Origin: Streptosporangium oxazolinicum
GTDB lineage: Bacteria > Actinomycetota > Actinomycetes > Streptosporangiales > Streptosporangiaceae
Length of the DNA: 64,000 nucleotides
Assembly: GCF_039537505.1 (NCBI RefSeq)
Contig: NZ_BAABAQ010000015.1
Coordinates: forward strand, 191,249 to 255,248
Direction of reading: 5' to 3'
The notes beneath the pieces were generated by a model that made no database searches, was not told where the DNA came from, and saw only the letters and a program-made list of their open reading frames with translations. Below are positions 32,968 to 42,500 of this stretch, piece after piece (position 1 is the stretch's first letter; each line of letters starts with the position of its first letter). A program made the translations under genes and the position numbers.

Positions 32968-35193
32968 ATGGCGATCGGGTTGAGCGAGGAGCACGAGGCG
33001 CTCCGGGAGTCGGTGACCGGGTGGGCGGAGCGCAACATCCCGTCCGAGGTCGTGCGCTCCACCGTCGCGGCGGCAGGTGAGGAGCGTCCCGGCTTCTGGG
33101 CGGGGCTGGCCGACCAGGGCCTGCTCGGCCTGCACATCCCCGAGGAGTACGGCGGCAGCGGCTACAGCCTGCTGGAGACCGTCGTCGCCGTCGAGGCCCT
33201 CGGCGAGCGCGTCGCCCCCGGTCCGTACGTTCCCACGGTGCTCGCCGGTGCCGTGATCCTCGCCTCCGACGGCAAGGCCCACGCCGAGCTCCTGCCCGGC
33301 CTCGCCGACGGCACGCTGACCGGCGCGGTCGCGCTGGGCGCCTCGATCACCGGCAGCCGGGGCGAGGACGGCACCCTGACGATCGGCGGCGCCGCCGAGT
33401 TCGTCCTGGGCGGCGCGTTGGCCGACGTCCTGGTGCTCCCGGTGAACACCGACCGCGGTGAGGAGTGGGTCGCGGTGGACGCCGCCACGGCGACCGTGAC
33501 CCCGGTCAGGTCGCTCGACCTCACCCGGGGGGTGGCCAGGGTCGAGCTGGACGCGGTCACCGTACCGGCGGGGCGGGTCCTCGACGGGCTGCGGGGTCCC
33601 GGGGTCCTCAACCTGGCCGCGATCCTGCTCGGCGCGGAGGCCGCGGGCGTCGCGTCGTGGTGCGTGACCGCCGCCGCCGGGTACGCCAAGGTCCGCGTGC
33701 AGTTCGGCCGCCCGATCGGGCAGTTCCAGGGCGTGAAGCACAAGGCCGCCCGGATGCTCGTCGCCCTGGAGCAGGCCCGCGCGACCGTGTGGGACGCCGC
33801 CCGCGCCACCGAGGCCACCGAGGCCACCGAGGGCGCGACCGACGAACCGGCCTACGCCGCCGCGATCGCTGGTGTGGTCGCCCCCGACGCGGCCGTGCTC
33901 TGCGCCAAGGACGCCATCCAGATCTTCGGCGGCATCGGCTACACCTACGAGCACGACGTCCACCTGTACTACCGCCGCGCGCTCACCCTGCGCGCCCTGC
34001 TCGGCTCCTCGGGAGAGTGGGCCGAGTCGGTCGCGGAGCTGGCGCTGAACGGCGTGAGCCGGGAGATGGAGATCGAGCTGCCCGAGGAGGCCGCCGAGCT
34101 GCGCGAGGGCATCCGGGCCGAGATCGCCGGGTTCGCCGCGCTGGAGGGCCAGGAGCAGAAGCGGGCGCTGGCGGGCGCCGGATACGTCATGCCGCACCTG
34201 GCCAGGCCCTGGGGCCGCGACGCCAAGCCGCTGGAGCAGGTCCTCATCCTCCAGGAGCTCAAGGCCGCCAAGGTCAGGCTGCCCCAGATGATCATCGGCG
34301 CCTGGGTGGTGCCGTCGATCGCCACGTACGGCACCCCCGAGCAGCAGGAGCGCTTCCTGCCGCCCACGCTGAGCGGCGAGATGATCTGGTGCCAGCTCTT
34401 CTCCGAGCCCGGCGCGGGTTCCGACCTGGCGAACGTGCAGATGAGGGCCGAGAGGGTCGAGGGCGGCTGGCGGCTCAACGGCCAGAAGATCTGGACCTCC
34501 GTGGCGCACTTCGCCGAATGGGGCATCTGCATCGCCCGCAACTCCTCCGAGGGCTCCAAGCACGAGGGCATCACGTACTTTCTCGTCGACATGAAGGGGC
34601 CCGGCGTCACGGTCAGGCCGCTCACCGAGATGACCGGGGAGAACCTGTTCAACGAGGTCTTCCTCGACGACGTGTTCATCCCGGACGAGCTCGTCGTCGG
34701 CGAGGTGGGCCAGGGCTGGAAGGTCGCCAGGAACACGCTGTCCAACGAGCGGGTCTCGCTCTCGTCGGGTTCCGGCGGCACCGGCTCGTCCGTCCCCGAC
34801 CTGCTCGGCCTGGCCGGGCGCCTCGGCAGGGAGCTGACCCCCGCCGAACGCCAGGAGCTGGCACGCGTCGTCTGCGAGGGCCACTCGATCGCCGCGCTCG
34901 GACTGCGGGTGACCCTGAAGCAGCTGACCGGCCAGGAGCCCGGCGCCGACGCCTCGGTCCGCAAGCTCCTGTCCACCTCGCACGCCCAGCACGTCTCGGA
35001 GTGCGCGGTTTCGCTGCTCGGTTCCTCGGCCGTCATCGCCGCCGACATGAAACTCGGCGACGCCGGCTACTGGAACCGCGCCGTGCTCTCCACCCGGGCC
35101 ATGACGATCTACGGTGGCACCACGGAGGTGCAGCTCAACATCATCGCCGAGCGCATGCTCGGCCTGCCGCGCGACCCCGAGCCGGGGAAGTGA
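32968..35193 (+). CDS. fused double acyl-CoA dehydrogenase
   Basis: The 741-residue protein consists of two ACAD modules. Residues 1-375 contain IPEEYGGSGYSLLE and the C-terminal-module signature KDAIQIFGGIGYTYEHDVHLYYRRA. Residues 380-741 contain QLFSEPGAGSDLANV, GQKIWTSVAHFAEW and TRAMTIYGGTTEVQLNIIAERMLG. A short ATEATEATEG repeat (nine-base unit) lies in module one near residue 285. Fused FadE proteins of this size occur in mycobacterial fatty-acid and sterol breakdown; the substrate here is unknown. GGAGG precedes ATG. Confidence 0.9.
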   Translation: MAIGLSEEHEALRESVTGWAERNIPSEVVRSTVAAAGEERPGFWAGLADQGLLGLHIPEEYGGSGYSLLETVVAVEALGERVAPGPYVPTVLAGAVILASDGKAHAELLPGLADGTLTGAVALGASITGSRGEDGTLTIGGAAEFVLGGALADVLVLPVNTDRGEEWVAVDAATATVTPVRSLDLTRGVARVELDAVTVPAGRVLDGLRGPGVLNLAAILLGAEAAGVASWCVTAAAGYAKVRVQFGRPIGQFQGVKHKAARMLVALEQARATVWDAARATEATEATEGATDEPAYAAAIAGVVAPDAAVLCAKDAIQIFGGIGYTYEHDVHLYYRRALTLRALLGSSGEWAESVAELALNGVSREMEIELPEEAAELREGIRAEIAGFAALEGQEQKRALAGAGYVMPHLARPWGRDAKPLEQVLILQELKAAKVRLPQMIIGAWVVPSIATYGTPEQQERFLPPTLSGEMIWCQLFSEPGAGSDLANVQMRAERVEGGWRLNGQKIWTSVAHFAEWGICIARNSSEGSKHEGITYFLVDMKGPGVTVRPLTEMTGENLFNEVFLDDVFIPDELVVGEVGQGWKVARNTLSNERVSLSSGSGGTGSSVPDLLGLAGRLGRELTPAERQELARVVCEGHSIAALGLRVTLKQLTGQEPGADASVRKLLSTSHAQHVSECAVSLLGSSAVIAADMKLGDAGYWNRAVLSTRAMTIYGGTTEVQLNIIAERMLGLPRDPEPGK

Positions 35194-35271
35194 CCCGCCC
35201 GCCGTCGTCTCCGTGATCCCGTCCGCCGGGACCCGTCACGTCCGGTACGGGGTGGGTTTTGACGCTTCGGT

Positions 35272-35284
35272 TAGGCTTCGCGCA
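35272..35284 (+). promoter_or_regulatory. -10 box for a leaderless FkbM transcript
   Basis: TAGGCT (35272-35277) is followed by six bases and ATG, the same box and spacing as before smpB. Confidence 0.4.
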
Positions 35285-36048
35285 TGTCGATGCGGTTCCG
35301 GCCAGGTGTGGTCGTCCGGAGCGCCGTCGCCGGTGCGATCCCGCTGCGCTGGTTCGGCGCCGTGATCCGCCGGGTCTACCCCCGGCTGGACGCCGAGCTG
35401 GCCCGTGCCGGGGAGTTCGTGCCGCGCGGCGGCACCGCCGTCGACGTGGGCGTCTGGTACGGGCCGTGGACCGCGAGGCTGCGGAGGCTCGATTGCGACG
35501 TCGTCTCGATCGAGGCCAACCCCCGCCTGGCCGCCATGCTCGGGCGGACCTTCCCCGACGTCCGGGTGGTCGCGGCCGGCGCCTCGGACAGCTCCGGCAC
35601 GGCGCGGCTGTGGATACCCGGCGGCGGGCGGGGAGCGGAGGCCACGGCCTCGCTCGTCCACGGGGAGGGGACGCCGGTGGACGTCCCGACCGTCACCATC
35701 GACGAGCTGGACCTGAAGGACGTCCGGTTCATCAAGGTCGACGTGGAGGGCCACGAGCTCGCCGCCCTGCGTGGCGCCGCGCGGACCGTCCACCGGGACC
35801 GGCCCGTCCTGCTGGTCGAGCTGGAGACCCGGCACCAGGACATCGGCCTTGTCGTCGACCAGCTCGCGGAGTGGGGCTACACCGGCTCGGTCCTCACCGG
35901 CGGCGCCTGGGTCCCGCTGGACGGCTTCGACCTGGCCGCCCACCAGGAGGCCGCGGTCGGCGAGGTGGAGCGGAGCTTCATCTCCCGTCTCCTTCGGCCC
36001 GGCGGTGAGTACGTGAACATGGTGCTGTTCCGCCCCGCCGCCTCGTAG
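35284..36048 (+). CDS. FkbM-family methyltransferase
   Basis: The 254-residue protein has the SAM-binding GGTAVDVGVWYGPWT (motif I), VVSIEANPRLAAMLGRTF (motif II) and the FkbM-type acidic segment VRFIKVDVEGHELAALRGA. FkbM enzymes O-methylate sugars or polyketide hydroxyls. At the head of an envelope-glycan gene set, a sugar methylation role is the natural guess. It is not close to translation or DNA methylases. Confidence 0.85.
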   Translation: MSMRFRPGVVVRSAVAGAIPLRWFGAVIRRVYPRLDAELARAGEFVPRGGTAVDVGVWYGPWTARLRRLDCDVVSIEANPRLAAMLGRTFPDVRVVAAGASDSSGTARLWIPGGGRGAEATASLVHGEGTPVDVPTVTIDELDLKDVRFIKVDVEGHELAALRGAARTVHRDRPVLLVELETRHQDIGLVVDQLAEWGYTGSVLTGGAWVPLDGFDLAAHQEAAVGEVERSFISRLLRPGGEYVNMVLFRPAAS

Positions 36049-36101
36049 TGCGCCCCCTTCGCGGCGTCGTAGAGCGCGCCCTTCGCGCTCCCGCCCCGCG
36101 C

Positions 36102-36185
36102 CTGGCCGCTTCCGCCTCCCACTCGGCCGCTCCCGTTCCGAGCTTGGCCGCTTCCGCCTCCCACTCGGCCGCTCCCGTTCCGAGC
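36102..36185 (+). repeat. two tandem 42-bp repeats plus partial third
   Basis: The units at 36102-36143 and 36144-36185 differ only at the first base (CTGGCCGCTTCCGCC / TTGGCCGCTTCCGCC starts) and a degenerate third begins at 36186. They fill the gap between the FkbM gene and the next membrane-protein gene. No frame across them has a good start. Confidence 0.75.
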
Positions 36186-36247
36186 TTGGCCGCTTTCGCC
36201 CCGCGCCTGGCCGCGCGGCCCGTTCCCGTTCCGCGTCCGGCCGCGGG

Positions 36248-37792
36248 GTGGCCGACGTGAGCCGCCTCGACCGCGCCCGGCCGTGGGCCGCGCGCCTGGC
36301 TCCGGCCCTGGTGGGACTGGTCCTCGGGGTGCTCGCGCTCTGGCCCGCGCTCGGTCCCGGTTTCGCGCTCCGCTACGACATGGTGTTCGTGCCGGACCCG
36401 CCGATCCCGGCGTTCCCGCCGGAGAGCGGCGGCTTCCCCCGCGCCGTGCCGAGTGACCTCGTGGTGGCCCTGCTCTCGTCGGTCCTTCCCGGGCAGATCG
36501 TGCAGAAGGCGATCCTGCTGGGGATCTTCGTGCTCGCCGCGACGGGCGCCGCCGCCCTGGTGCCGGGGGAGCGCCGGGCCGCCCGGCTGGTCGCCGCGGC
36601 GTTCTACGCCTGGAACGTCTACCTCGCCCAGCGGCTGCTGCTCGGCCAGTGGGCGCTGCTGCTCGGGTACGCGGGCCTGCCGTGGGCGGTGCGCGCGGTC
36701 ACCCGGGCGGGGGTCTGGAGGACGGTCCTGGCATTGCTCCCCGCGGCGGTCGGGGGTTTCCAGGCGATGCTCGTCTCGGCGATGGCGGTCGTGCCCGTGG
36801 CGGGCCGCCGTGCCCCGCGAGCCCTGCTCGCCGTCGCCGTACTGAGCCTGCCGTGGCTGGTCCCGGCGCTGGGCAGCGCCGCCGTCACCGACCCCGCCGG
36901 GGTCCGGGCCTTCGCGCCACGGGCGGACGGGCCGCTGGGCACCCTCGGCAGCCTGCTCACCCTCGGCGGTGTGTGGAACTCCGGGGCCACCGTACCCGGA
37001 CAGGAGACCTGGTGGTCGGCCCTGGTCCGGCTGGCGGTGGCCGTGGCGGCGGTGAGCGGGTACGCCCTGCTCGCGAGGGAGCGGGACGGCGGCGGGCGGC
37101 CCGCGTACTGGGGCGGGCTGGCGGTCGCCTCGGTGGCGGGGCTGGTGGTGGCGTGCGCCGGGGCCTTCCTGCCGGGGGTGGTGGAGGCGCTGGTCGGGCT
37201 GTGGCCCGGCTTCGGGCCGCTTCGCGACGGGCAGCTCTACCTCGCTCCCTTCGCCCTGCTGCAGGCGGTCGGCCTGGCCGAGGTGACCGCGCGCCTGTCC
37301 CCGGCGATCCGCCCCGGCATGCTCGTGCTGCCCCTGCTGGTGCTGCCCACCTTCGCGATGGGGGCGTTCGGCAGGCTGGTCGCGGCCGAGTACCCCCCTG
37401 ACTGGCCCGGGGTGCAGAGGATCGTGGACGCGGATCCCGCGCCGGGGGCGCTGCTGACGCTGCCGTGGGGGGCGTACCGGGCGTTCGGCTGGAACGGGGG
37501 CCGGGTGGTGCTCGACCCGGCGGTCAAGCTCTTCCAGCGCAGGGTCGTCTGGAACGACGGCCTGTCGGTCGGGCTGGGAGACGGCCGCACGCTCACCCTC
37601 GCCACCGAGGATCCGCTGGCGCGCAGGGTCGGCGCGGTCCTCGCGGGGACGGGCCCGCTGACCGGGCCGCTGGCCGAGGAGGGGATCAGCCACGTGCTGA
37701 TCCAGAGATCGAACGAGAACTTGTTCCGTTCCAGACTTCCTGGCGCACGGCTGGTCTTCGCTGGTCAGGACCTGCTTCTCTTCCGCCTCTGA
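36248..37792 (+). CDS. polytopic membrane protein, GT-C-like
   Basis: The protein has 514 residues with about ten hydrophobic helices (for example LAPALVGLVLGVLALWPALG, IVQKAILLGIFVLAATGAAAL, LLVLPTFAMGAFGRL) and a final external domain of about 130 residues. The acidic first loop (RYDMVFVPDPPIP) resembles the metal/donor loop of GT-C glycosyltransferases. GTG at 36248 and at 36257 are both possible; GGGGTGG favours the second. Its place before the GT4 and AftD genes suggests polyprenyl-linked sugar transfer, but the activity is not proven by motifs. Confidence 0.65.
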   Translation: MADVSRLDRARPWAARLAPALVGLVLGVLALWPALGPGFALRYDMVFVPDPPIPAFPPESGGFPRAVPSDLVVALLSSVLPGQIVQKAILLGIFVLAATGAAALVPGERRAARLVAAAFYAWNVYLAQRLLLGQWALLLGYAGLPWAVRAVTRAGVWRTVLALLPAAVGGFQAMLVSAMAVVPVAGRRAPRALLAVAVLSLPWLVPALGSAAVTDPAGVRAFAPRADGPLGTLGSLLTLGGVWNSGATVPGQETWWSALVRLAVAVAAVSGYALLARERDGGGRPAYWGGLAVASVAGLVVACAGAFLPGVVEALVGLWPGFGPLRDGQLYLAPFALLQAVGLAEVTARLSPAIRPGMLVLPLLVLPTFAMGAFGRLVAAEYPPDWPGVQRIVDADPAPGALLTLPWGAYRAFGWNGGRVVLDPAVKLFQRRVVWNDGLSVGLGDGRTLTLATEDPLARRVGAVLAGTGPLTGPLAEEGISHVLIQRSNENLFRSRLPGARLVFAGQDLLLFRL

Positions 37793-37819
37793 TCCCGGGA
37801 GGTGTGGCTATTTCGTGAT

Positions 37820-37833
37820 TTACCAGCTGGTAA
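37820..37833. promoter_or_regulatory. 14-bp perfect palindrome TTACCAGCTGGTAA
   Basis: The palindrome lies in an unusually A/T-rich 60-bp stretch (37808-37862) between the membrane-protein gene and the small DUF2613-like gene. It looks like a dimeric repressor site for the downstream glycan operon. Confidence 0.5.
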
Positions 37834-37931
37834 CGTTATTTATCACATTTTTACCGATTGACTGGCGAGGACCTGTATCTGGTTCTACTGTCGGGCACAC
37901 CGCATGACCACACTGTGGAGGGAGAGCTCGG

Positions 37932-38063
37932 GTGTTGCGAGTGATTGCCGCCCTGGCGATAGGGGCAATACTGGCGGTCGGTGCCTCGGTGGCCGTCGTG
38001 AACGTCGCGTCGCCGACCCCCGAGCCGCCCAACAGGCCGCTCTACAACTACGGCACCAGGTGA
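37932..38063 (+). CDS. 43-residue DUF2613-like membrane peptide
   Basis: A short gene with an excellent ribosome-binding site (GGAGGGAG, then GTG 7 nt later). It encodes one membrane helix (VIAALAIGAILAVGASVAVVN), then a Pro-rich tail ending PLYNYGTR. Small proteins of this form, classed as DUF2613, lie next to aftD in mycobacteria (Rv0236A beside Rv0236c, from memory). The aftD-family gene is 1.5 kb downstream here. It may be a small subunit or stabiliser of the arabinosyltransferase. Confidence 0.7.
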   Translation: MLRVIAALAIGAILAVGASVAVVNVASPTPEPPNRPLYNYGTR

Positions 38064-38264
38064 CGCGCGGGGGCCGCAGGCCGGTCCCGGCGCCCACCTG
38101 AGCATCCGGGCCCCCGGCGCGGGAAGATCCCACATCGGCAGGACGGGACCCGGCGGCCGCGTGCGCGAAAACCCCCTGGCGCGGCCGTTCTCGCATGCCG
38201 CACAGGGACGTTCACCCGGGGACGCGTCGCGCAGCGAGATGGCGTACGGAGAACGGAGATAGGA

Positions 38265-39542
38265 GTGGTCGTGGCCGGACAGGGCGCCAGGGCGACCCGC
38301 CGGGCGTCGGGCCCGTCCCCCGCCGGCCTGGTGGCCGCGACGGCGCGGCAGCGGCCGTCCATGCGCGGGGTGCGCGTCGCCGTCCTGAACTTCCGCGAGC
38401 CGCTGCAGTCGGTGGCCGGAGGCGCCGAGGAGTACGCCTGGCAGGTCAGCCGCCACCTGGTGGGGCAGGGGGCGTCGGTCACCTTCGTCACGTCGAGGGA
38501 GGCCGGGCAGTCCCCGGCCGAGGCGCGCGACGGCATCGCGCTGCGGCGGATGGGTAACCCGTTCCTGGTCTATCTGCTGGTCCCGCTCTGGATGCTGCTG
38601 CGGCGCAGGCGCTTCGACGTCGTCATCGACTGCATGAACGGCATCCCCTTCTTCGCCCCCCTGGTCGTGAGACGGCGTACGGTCGTCATCTCCCTGGTGC
38701 ACCACGTGCACGACCGCCAGTTCTACGCCTTCTTCCCGCGCTGGCTGGCCCGGATCGGCTGCTTCATCGAGGGGCCGGTCGCCCGGCTCGTCTACCGGCG
38801 CCGCCCGACCGTCACGGTCTCGGAGTCCTCCAGGAACGAGCTGCGCGAGCGGCTCGGCTGGCTCGCGCCGATCCAGGTCGTCCCGAACGGCAGCCCCGCG
38901 GCACGCCTGGTCGCGAGCGGCGAGGACGTGGCGGGAGACCCCGCGGTGGTCTACCTCGGCAGGCTCGTGGGCCACAAACGCGTCGAGCGGGTGGTGGACC
39001 TCGCCGGAGACCTCGAAGCGGCCTGGCCCGGCGTCCACGTGCACGTCATCGGGCGCGGCGGCGAGCAGGAGCGGCTCGCCGCCCACGCCGCCCGTCGCGG
39101 CCTTGAGGACCGGGTCCACCTGCACGGCTTCCTGCCCGAGGCCGCCAAGAACGCGATCCTGGGGGCGGCGCGGGTCAACGTCACCGCCTCGGAGTTCGAG
39201 GGCTGGGGGCTGACGGTGATCGAGGCCGCCGCCCTCGGCGTCCCGACCGTCGCCTTCGACGTCGCGGGACTGCGCGACTCGGTGCGCGACGGCGTCACGG
39301 GCTGGCTGGTCAGGGAGGGGGAGGCGCTGGCCGACGTGGTGGACCGCGCGTTGCGGGAACTGTCGGACCCGGCCAGGCGCGAGGAGATCCAGCAGGCGTG
39401 CAGGCTCTGGGCCGCCGAGTTCACCTGGGGGAGAACGGGCGCTACGATGACCGGACTAATCACCACAGAGCTCTCTAAAAACGGTCGTCACCTCCATGTA
39501 TCCGATCTCTGTCTCGCCGCGGGTGAGACCGATCCGCCATAA
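38265..39542 (+). CDS. GT4-family glycosyltransferase
   Basis: The 425-residue GT-B enzyme has an N-terminal Rossmann domain (RVAVLNFREPLQSVAGGAEEY, with the GGAE acceptor-side motif). Its C-terminal domain has VVYLGRLVGHKRVERVVDLA, the nucleotide-sugar site and the E-x7-E signature (EFEGWGLTVIEAAALGVP). It is a retaining transferase, probably cytoplasmic and using an NDP- or GDP-sugar. GGAGATAGGA precedes GTG at 38265. The stop abuts the GTG of the AftD-family gene, so the two are coupled. Rv0225 of mycobacteria is a likely counterpart. Confidence 0.87.
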   Translation: MVVAGQGARATRRASGPSPAGLVAATARQRPSMRGVRVAVLNFREPLQSVAGGAEEYAWQVSRHLVGQGASVTFVTSREAGQSPAEARDGIALRRMGNPFLVYLLVPLWMLLRRRRFDVVIDCMNGIPFFAPLVVRRRTVVISLVHHVHDRQFYAFFPRWLARIGCFIEGPVARLVYRRRPTVTVSESSRNELRERLGWLAPIQVVPNGSPAARLVASGEDVAGDPAVVYLGRLVGHKRVERVVDLAGDLEAAWPGVHVHVIGRGGEQERLAAHAARRGLEDRVHLHGFLPEAAKNAILGAARVNVTASEFEGWGLTVIEAAALGVPTVAFDVAGLRDSVRDGVTGWLVREGEALADVVDRALRELSDPARREEIQQACRLWAAEFTWGRTGATMTGLITTELSKNGRHLHVSDLCLAAGETDPP

Positions 39543-42500
39543 GTGACCGCGACCTCCGAGGCGTGGATCAACCGCCTGGCCGCACCTCCCTCCGAGTTCG
39601 GAGCCTCCGACACCGGGCTGCGCCTCCGGCTCAGGCTGCTCGCCGGATGTCTCCTCCTCGCCGCCGTCGCCTTCAACATGGCGCCGGGCAAGCTCATCGC
39701 CGAGACGAAGCTGGACATGCCGATCAACCCGATCGGCTTCCTCTCCCAGGCGCTGAACATGTGGGACCAGGACTACCTGGGACACCTGCAGAACCAGGCG
39801 TACGGCTACATCTTCCCGATGGGCCCCTTCTACACCCTGCTGATCAACGCGGGCATGCCCCCGTGGGTGGTGCAGCGGCTCTGGGTGACGCTGATCCTGT
39901 GCGTGGCCTTCGTCGGCGTCGCCCAGGTGGCGAGGGCGCTGCGGATCGGCGGGCAGCTCGCCGGGGTGCTGGCCGGTCTCACCTACGCGCTCGCCCCGCA
40001 CGCGCAGGCGCTCATGGGGTTCAACTCCGTGGAGTTCGCCCCCAGCGCCGTCCTGCCCTGGGTGCTGCTCTTCCTCGTCAGGGGCGCGCGGGGGGAGACG
40101 AGCCCGCGCCGGGCCGCCTGCCTGTCGGCGCTGGTGTTCCTGCTCGCCGGTGGCATCAACGCCGCCGCCGAACTGGCCGTGCTCGTCGTACCGATGATCT
40201 ACCTGTTGACCCGGGCGCGCGGCCCGCGCAAGCGGCGGCTGATCGCCTGGTGGCTCGCCGCGATCGCCGCGGTGTCGTTCTGGTGGCTCGCTCCGCTGGT
40301 GCTGCTGGGCAGGTACGTCTTCTCGTTCCTGCCCTTCACCGAGAACGCGCGGACGACCACGCTGGTCGGTTCCCTGACCAACGCGCTGCGCGGCGTGAAC
40401 AACTGGGTGGCCTTCCTGCCCGTGGACGGACGGCCGTACCTTCCCGCGGCCTACGAGCACGCGACCGTGCCCTGGCTGGTCCTGGTGACCGCGCTGGTCG
40501 CGGGACTCGGGCTCGCCGGGCTCACGCTCCCCGCCACCCCCGAACGTCTCTTCCTCGTCACCACGGCACTCGTCGGCGTGGCCGTCCTCGTCATGGGGTA
40601 CGCCGGGCCGCTGGCCGAGCCGACGCGGGCGCTGCTCGACGGGCCGCTCTCACCGTTCCGCAACCTCCACAAGTTCAACGCCCTCGTCAGGCTGCCGCTC
40701 GTTCTCGGCCTCGCGGCGCTCGTGTCCTACGTGGGAGCCCGCCGCGCGGCGGTCAGGATCCCCGTCGCCGCGACGTGCGCCGGGCTGATCGGGCTCACCC
40801 TCGTCCCGGTCGCGAGCGCGGGCATCGCCCCGAGCGGGGCCTTCCCCGACGTTCCCGGCTACTGGCGGGAGGCGGCGGCCTGGCTGGACCAGCGGGCCGA
40901 CCAGGGGACGGTGCTGATCCTGCCGGGGTCGCGCAGGGGTGAGTACACCTGGGGACGGCCCATCGACGAACCGTTCCAGCCGCTGCTGAGGAAGGCCCGG
41001 TGGGTGAGCAACACCATCGTGCCCTGGGGGACGGCGGGCTCCTCACGTCTCGTCGACGCGATCGACGACCGCTTCGCCAACGGCCAGGGCTCCGCCGGGC
41101 TCGCCCGGACCCTGCGCCGCGTCGGCGTCCGCTATCTCGTGATCCGCAACGACCTGGACCGCGTCTCCTTCGGCGGCGCCTGGCCCGCCCGGGTGCACCA
41201 GGCGCTGGAGAGCTCTCCCGGCATCGTCCGGGTGAGCGGGTACGGCCCGCCGGTCGGCTTCACGGAGTCGGGAACCGGGTCCGGCTGGCTGGACCAGCCG
41301 TACACCGCCCTGGAGATCTACGAGGTGACGGACGCGAGACCGCCGGTCGGCACGGTGAGCGCGCGGCGCCCGCTGCGGGTGTCCGGCGGACCCGAGGCGC
41401 TGCTCACGATGGCGGAGGAGGGCGTGCTCGACGACGACAGGCCCGTCATCCTGGGGGACGACCCCGGGGCGGAGAACGTGCCCGCCGCCGACACCGTACT
41501 CACCGACACCATGCGCAGACGGGAGCTGGGCGTCAGCGACCTGCGCAGGTCGCTGACCGAGACGCTTCCCGCCGACGAGCCCTTCGAGACGGAGAGGCCG
41601 GTCAGCGACCTCACCGACCCCGCGTGGGAGGAACCGAAGACCGTCGCCGTCCTGAGCGGCGCCGACCGCGTGACCGCCTCCTCCTCGGACTCCCGGCTGG
41701 GCGCCCCGTGGAACGTCCGGGACCCCGGACGGCAGCCGTACGCCGCCCTGGACGGTGACGTGCGCACCGGGTGGCGGTCCACGGGGTGGCGGCCCCCGGC
41801 CGAGGAGTGGCTGGAGGTGCGGTTCACCGAGCCCACGGCCGTCCCCTCGCTGCGGGCGGCCTTCGACCGCTCCGACGAGACCGCGCTGGTCTCCGAGGTG
41901 TCGGTGGAGACGGACGCGGGCGCGGTACGCACCCGGGTGGACCCGGCGGCCTTCTGGCAGGAGCTCAACGTCAGGCCGGGCAAGACCTCCAGGTTGCGCG
42001 TGCGGATCTCCGGGGTGGCGACGGAGCGGAGCAACAAGGTCGGGATCCTGGACCTGTCGATCCCCGGCCTCCAGCCCGGCCGCTCGCTGCTCGTACCCAC
42101 GGTGCCCACAGCGTCGGGCACGGCGCTGAGCGCGGCGCCGAGGGGGGCGGGGCCGGTCGTGCCGGACAGGGGCGGACCCACGGTCGTGACGAGCCGTACC
42201 GACCGGGCCTCCGGCTGCATGCGCGGCTCCTACGCGTGGACCTGCGCCGAGGAGCTGGGCATCGTGGGTGAGGACGGCTACGGCTTCGACCGCACGGTCC
42301 TGCTGGAGAATCCCGGCAGGCGCGTGATCAGCGGCCGGACGGCACTGACCGACGGGAATTCGGCGGTCGGCCTGCTGACGCCCCCGGACCTCTACCCGAA
42401 GGTCACCGCGTCCTCCACGAAGAGCGACATCCCCGCGACCGGCCCCTGGGCGGCGTTCGACGGTGACCGGAGCACGATCTGGTACGCGCACGGCGACGAC

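Noticed and set aside
35978..37693. Long minus-strand open frame opposite the FkbM/GT-C-like genes, with AKLGTGAAEWEAEA repeats
   Set aside because: Composition is Arg/Gly/His-rich antisense of high-GC codons, no ribosome-binding site, and the plus-strand frame shows membrane helices and family sequence.
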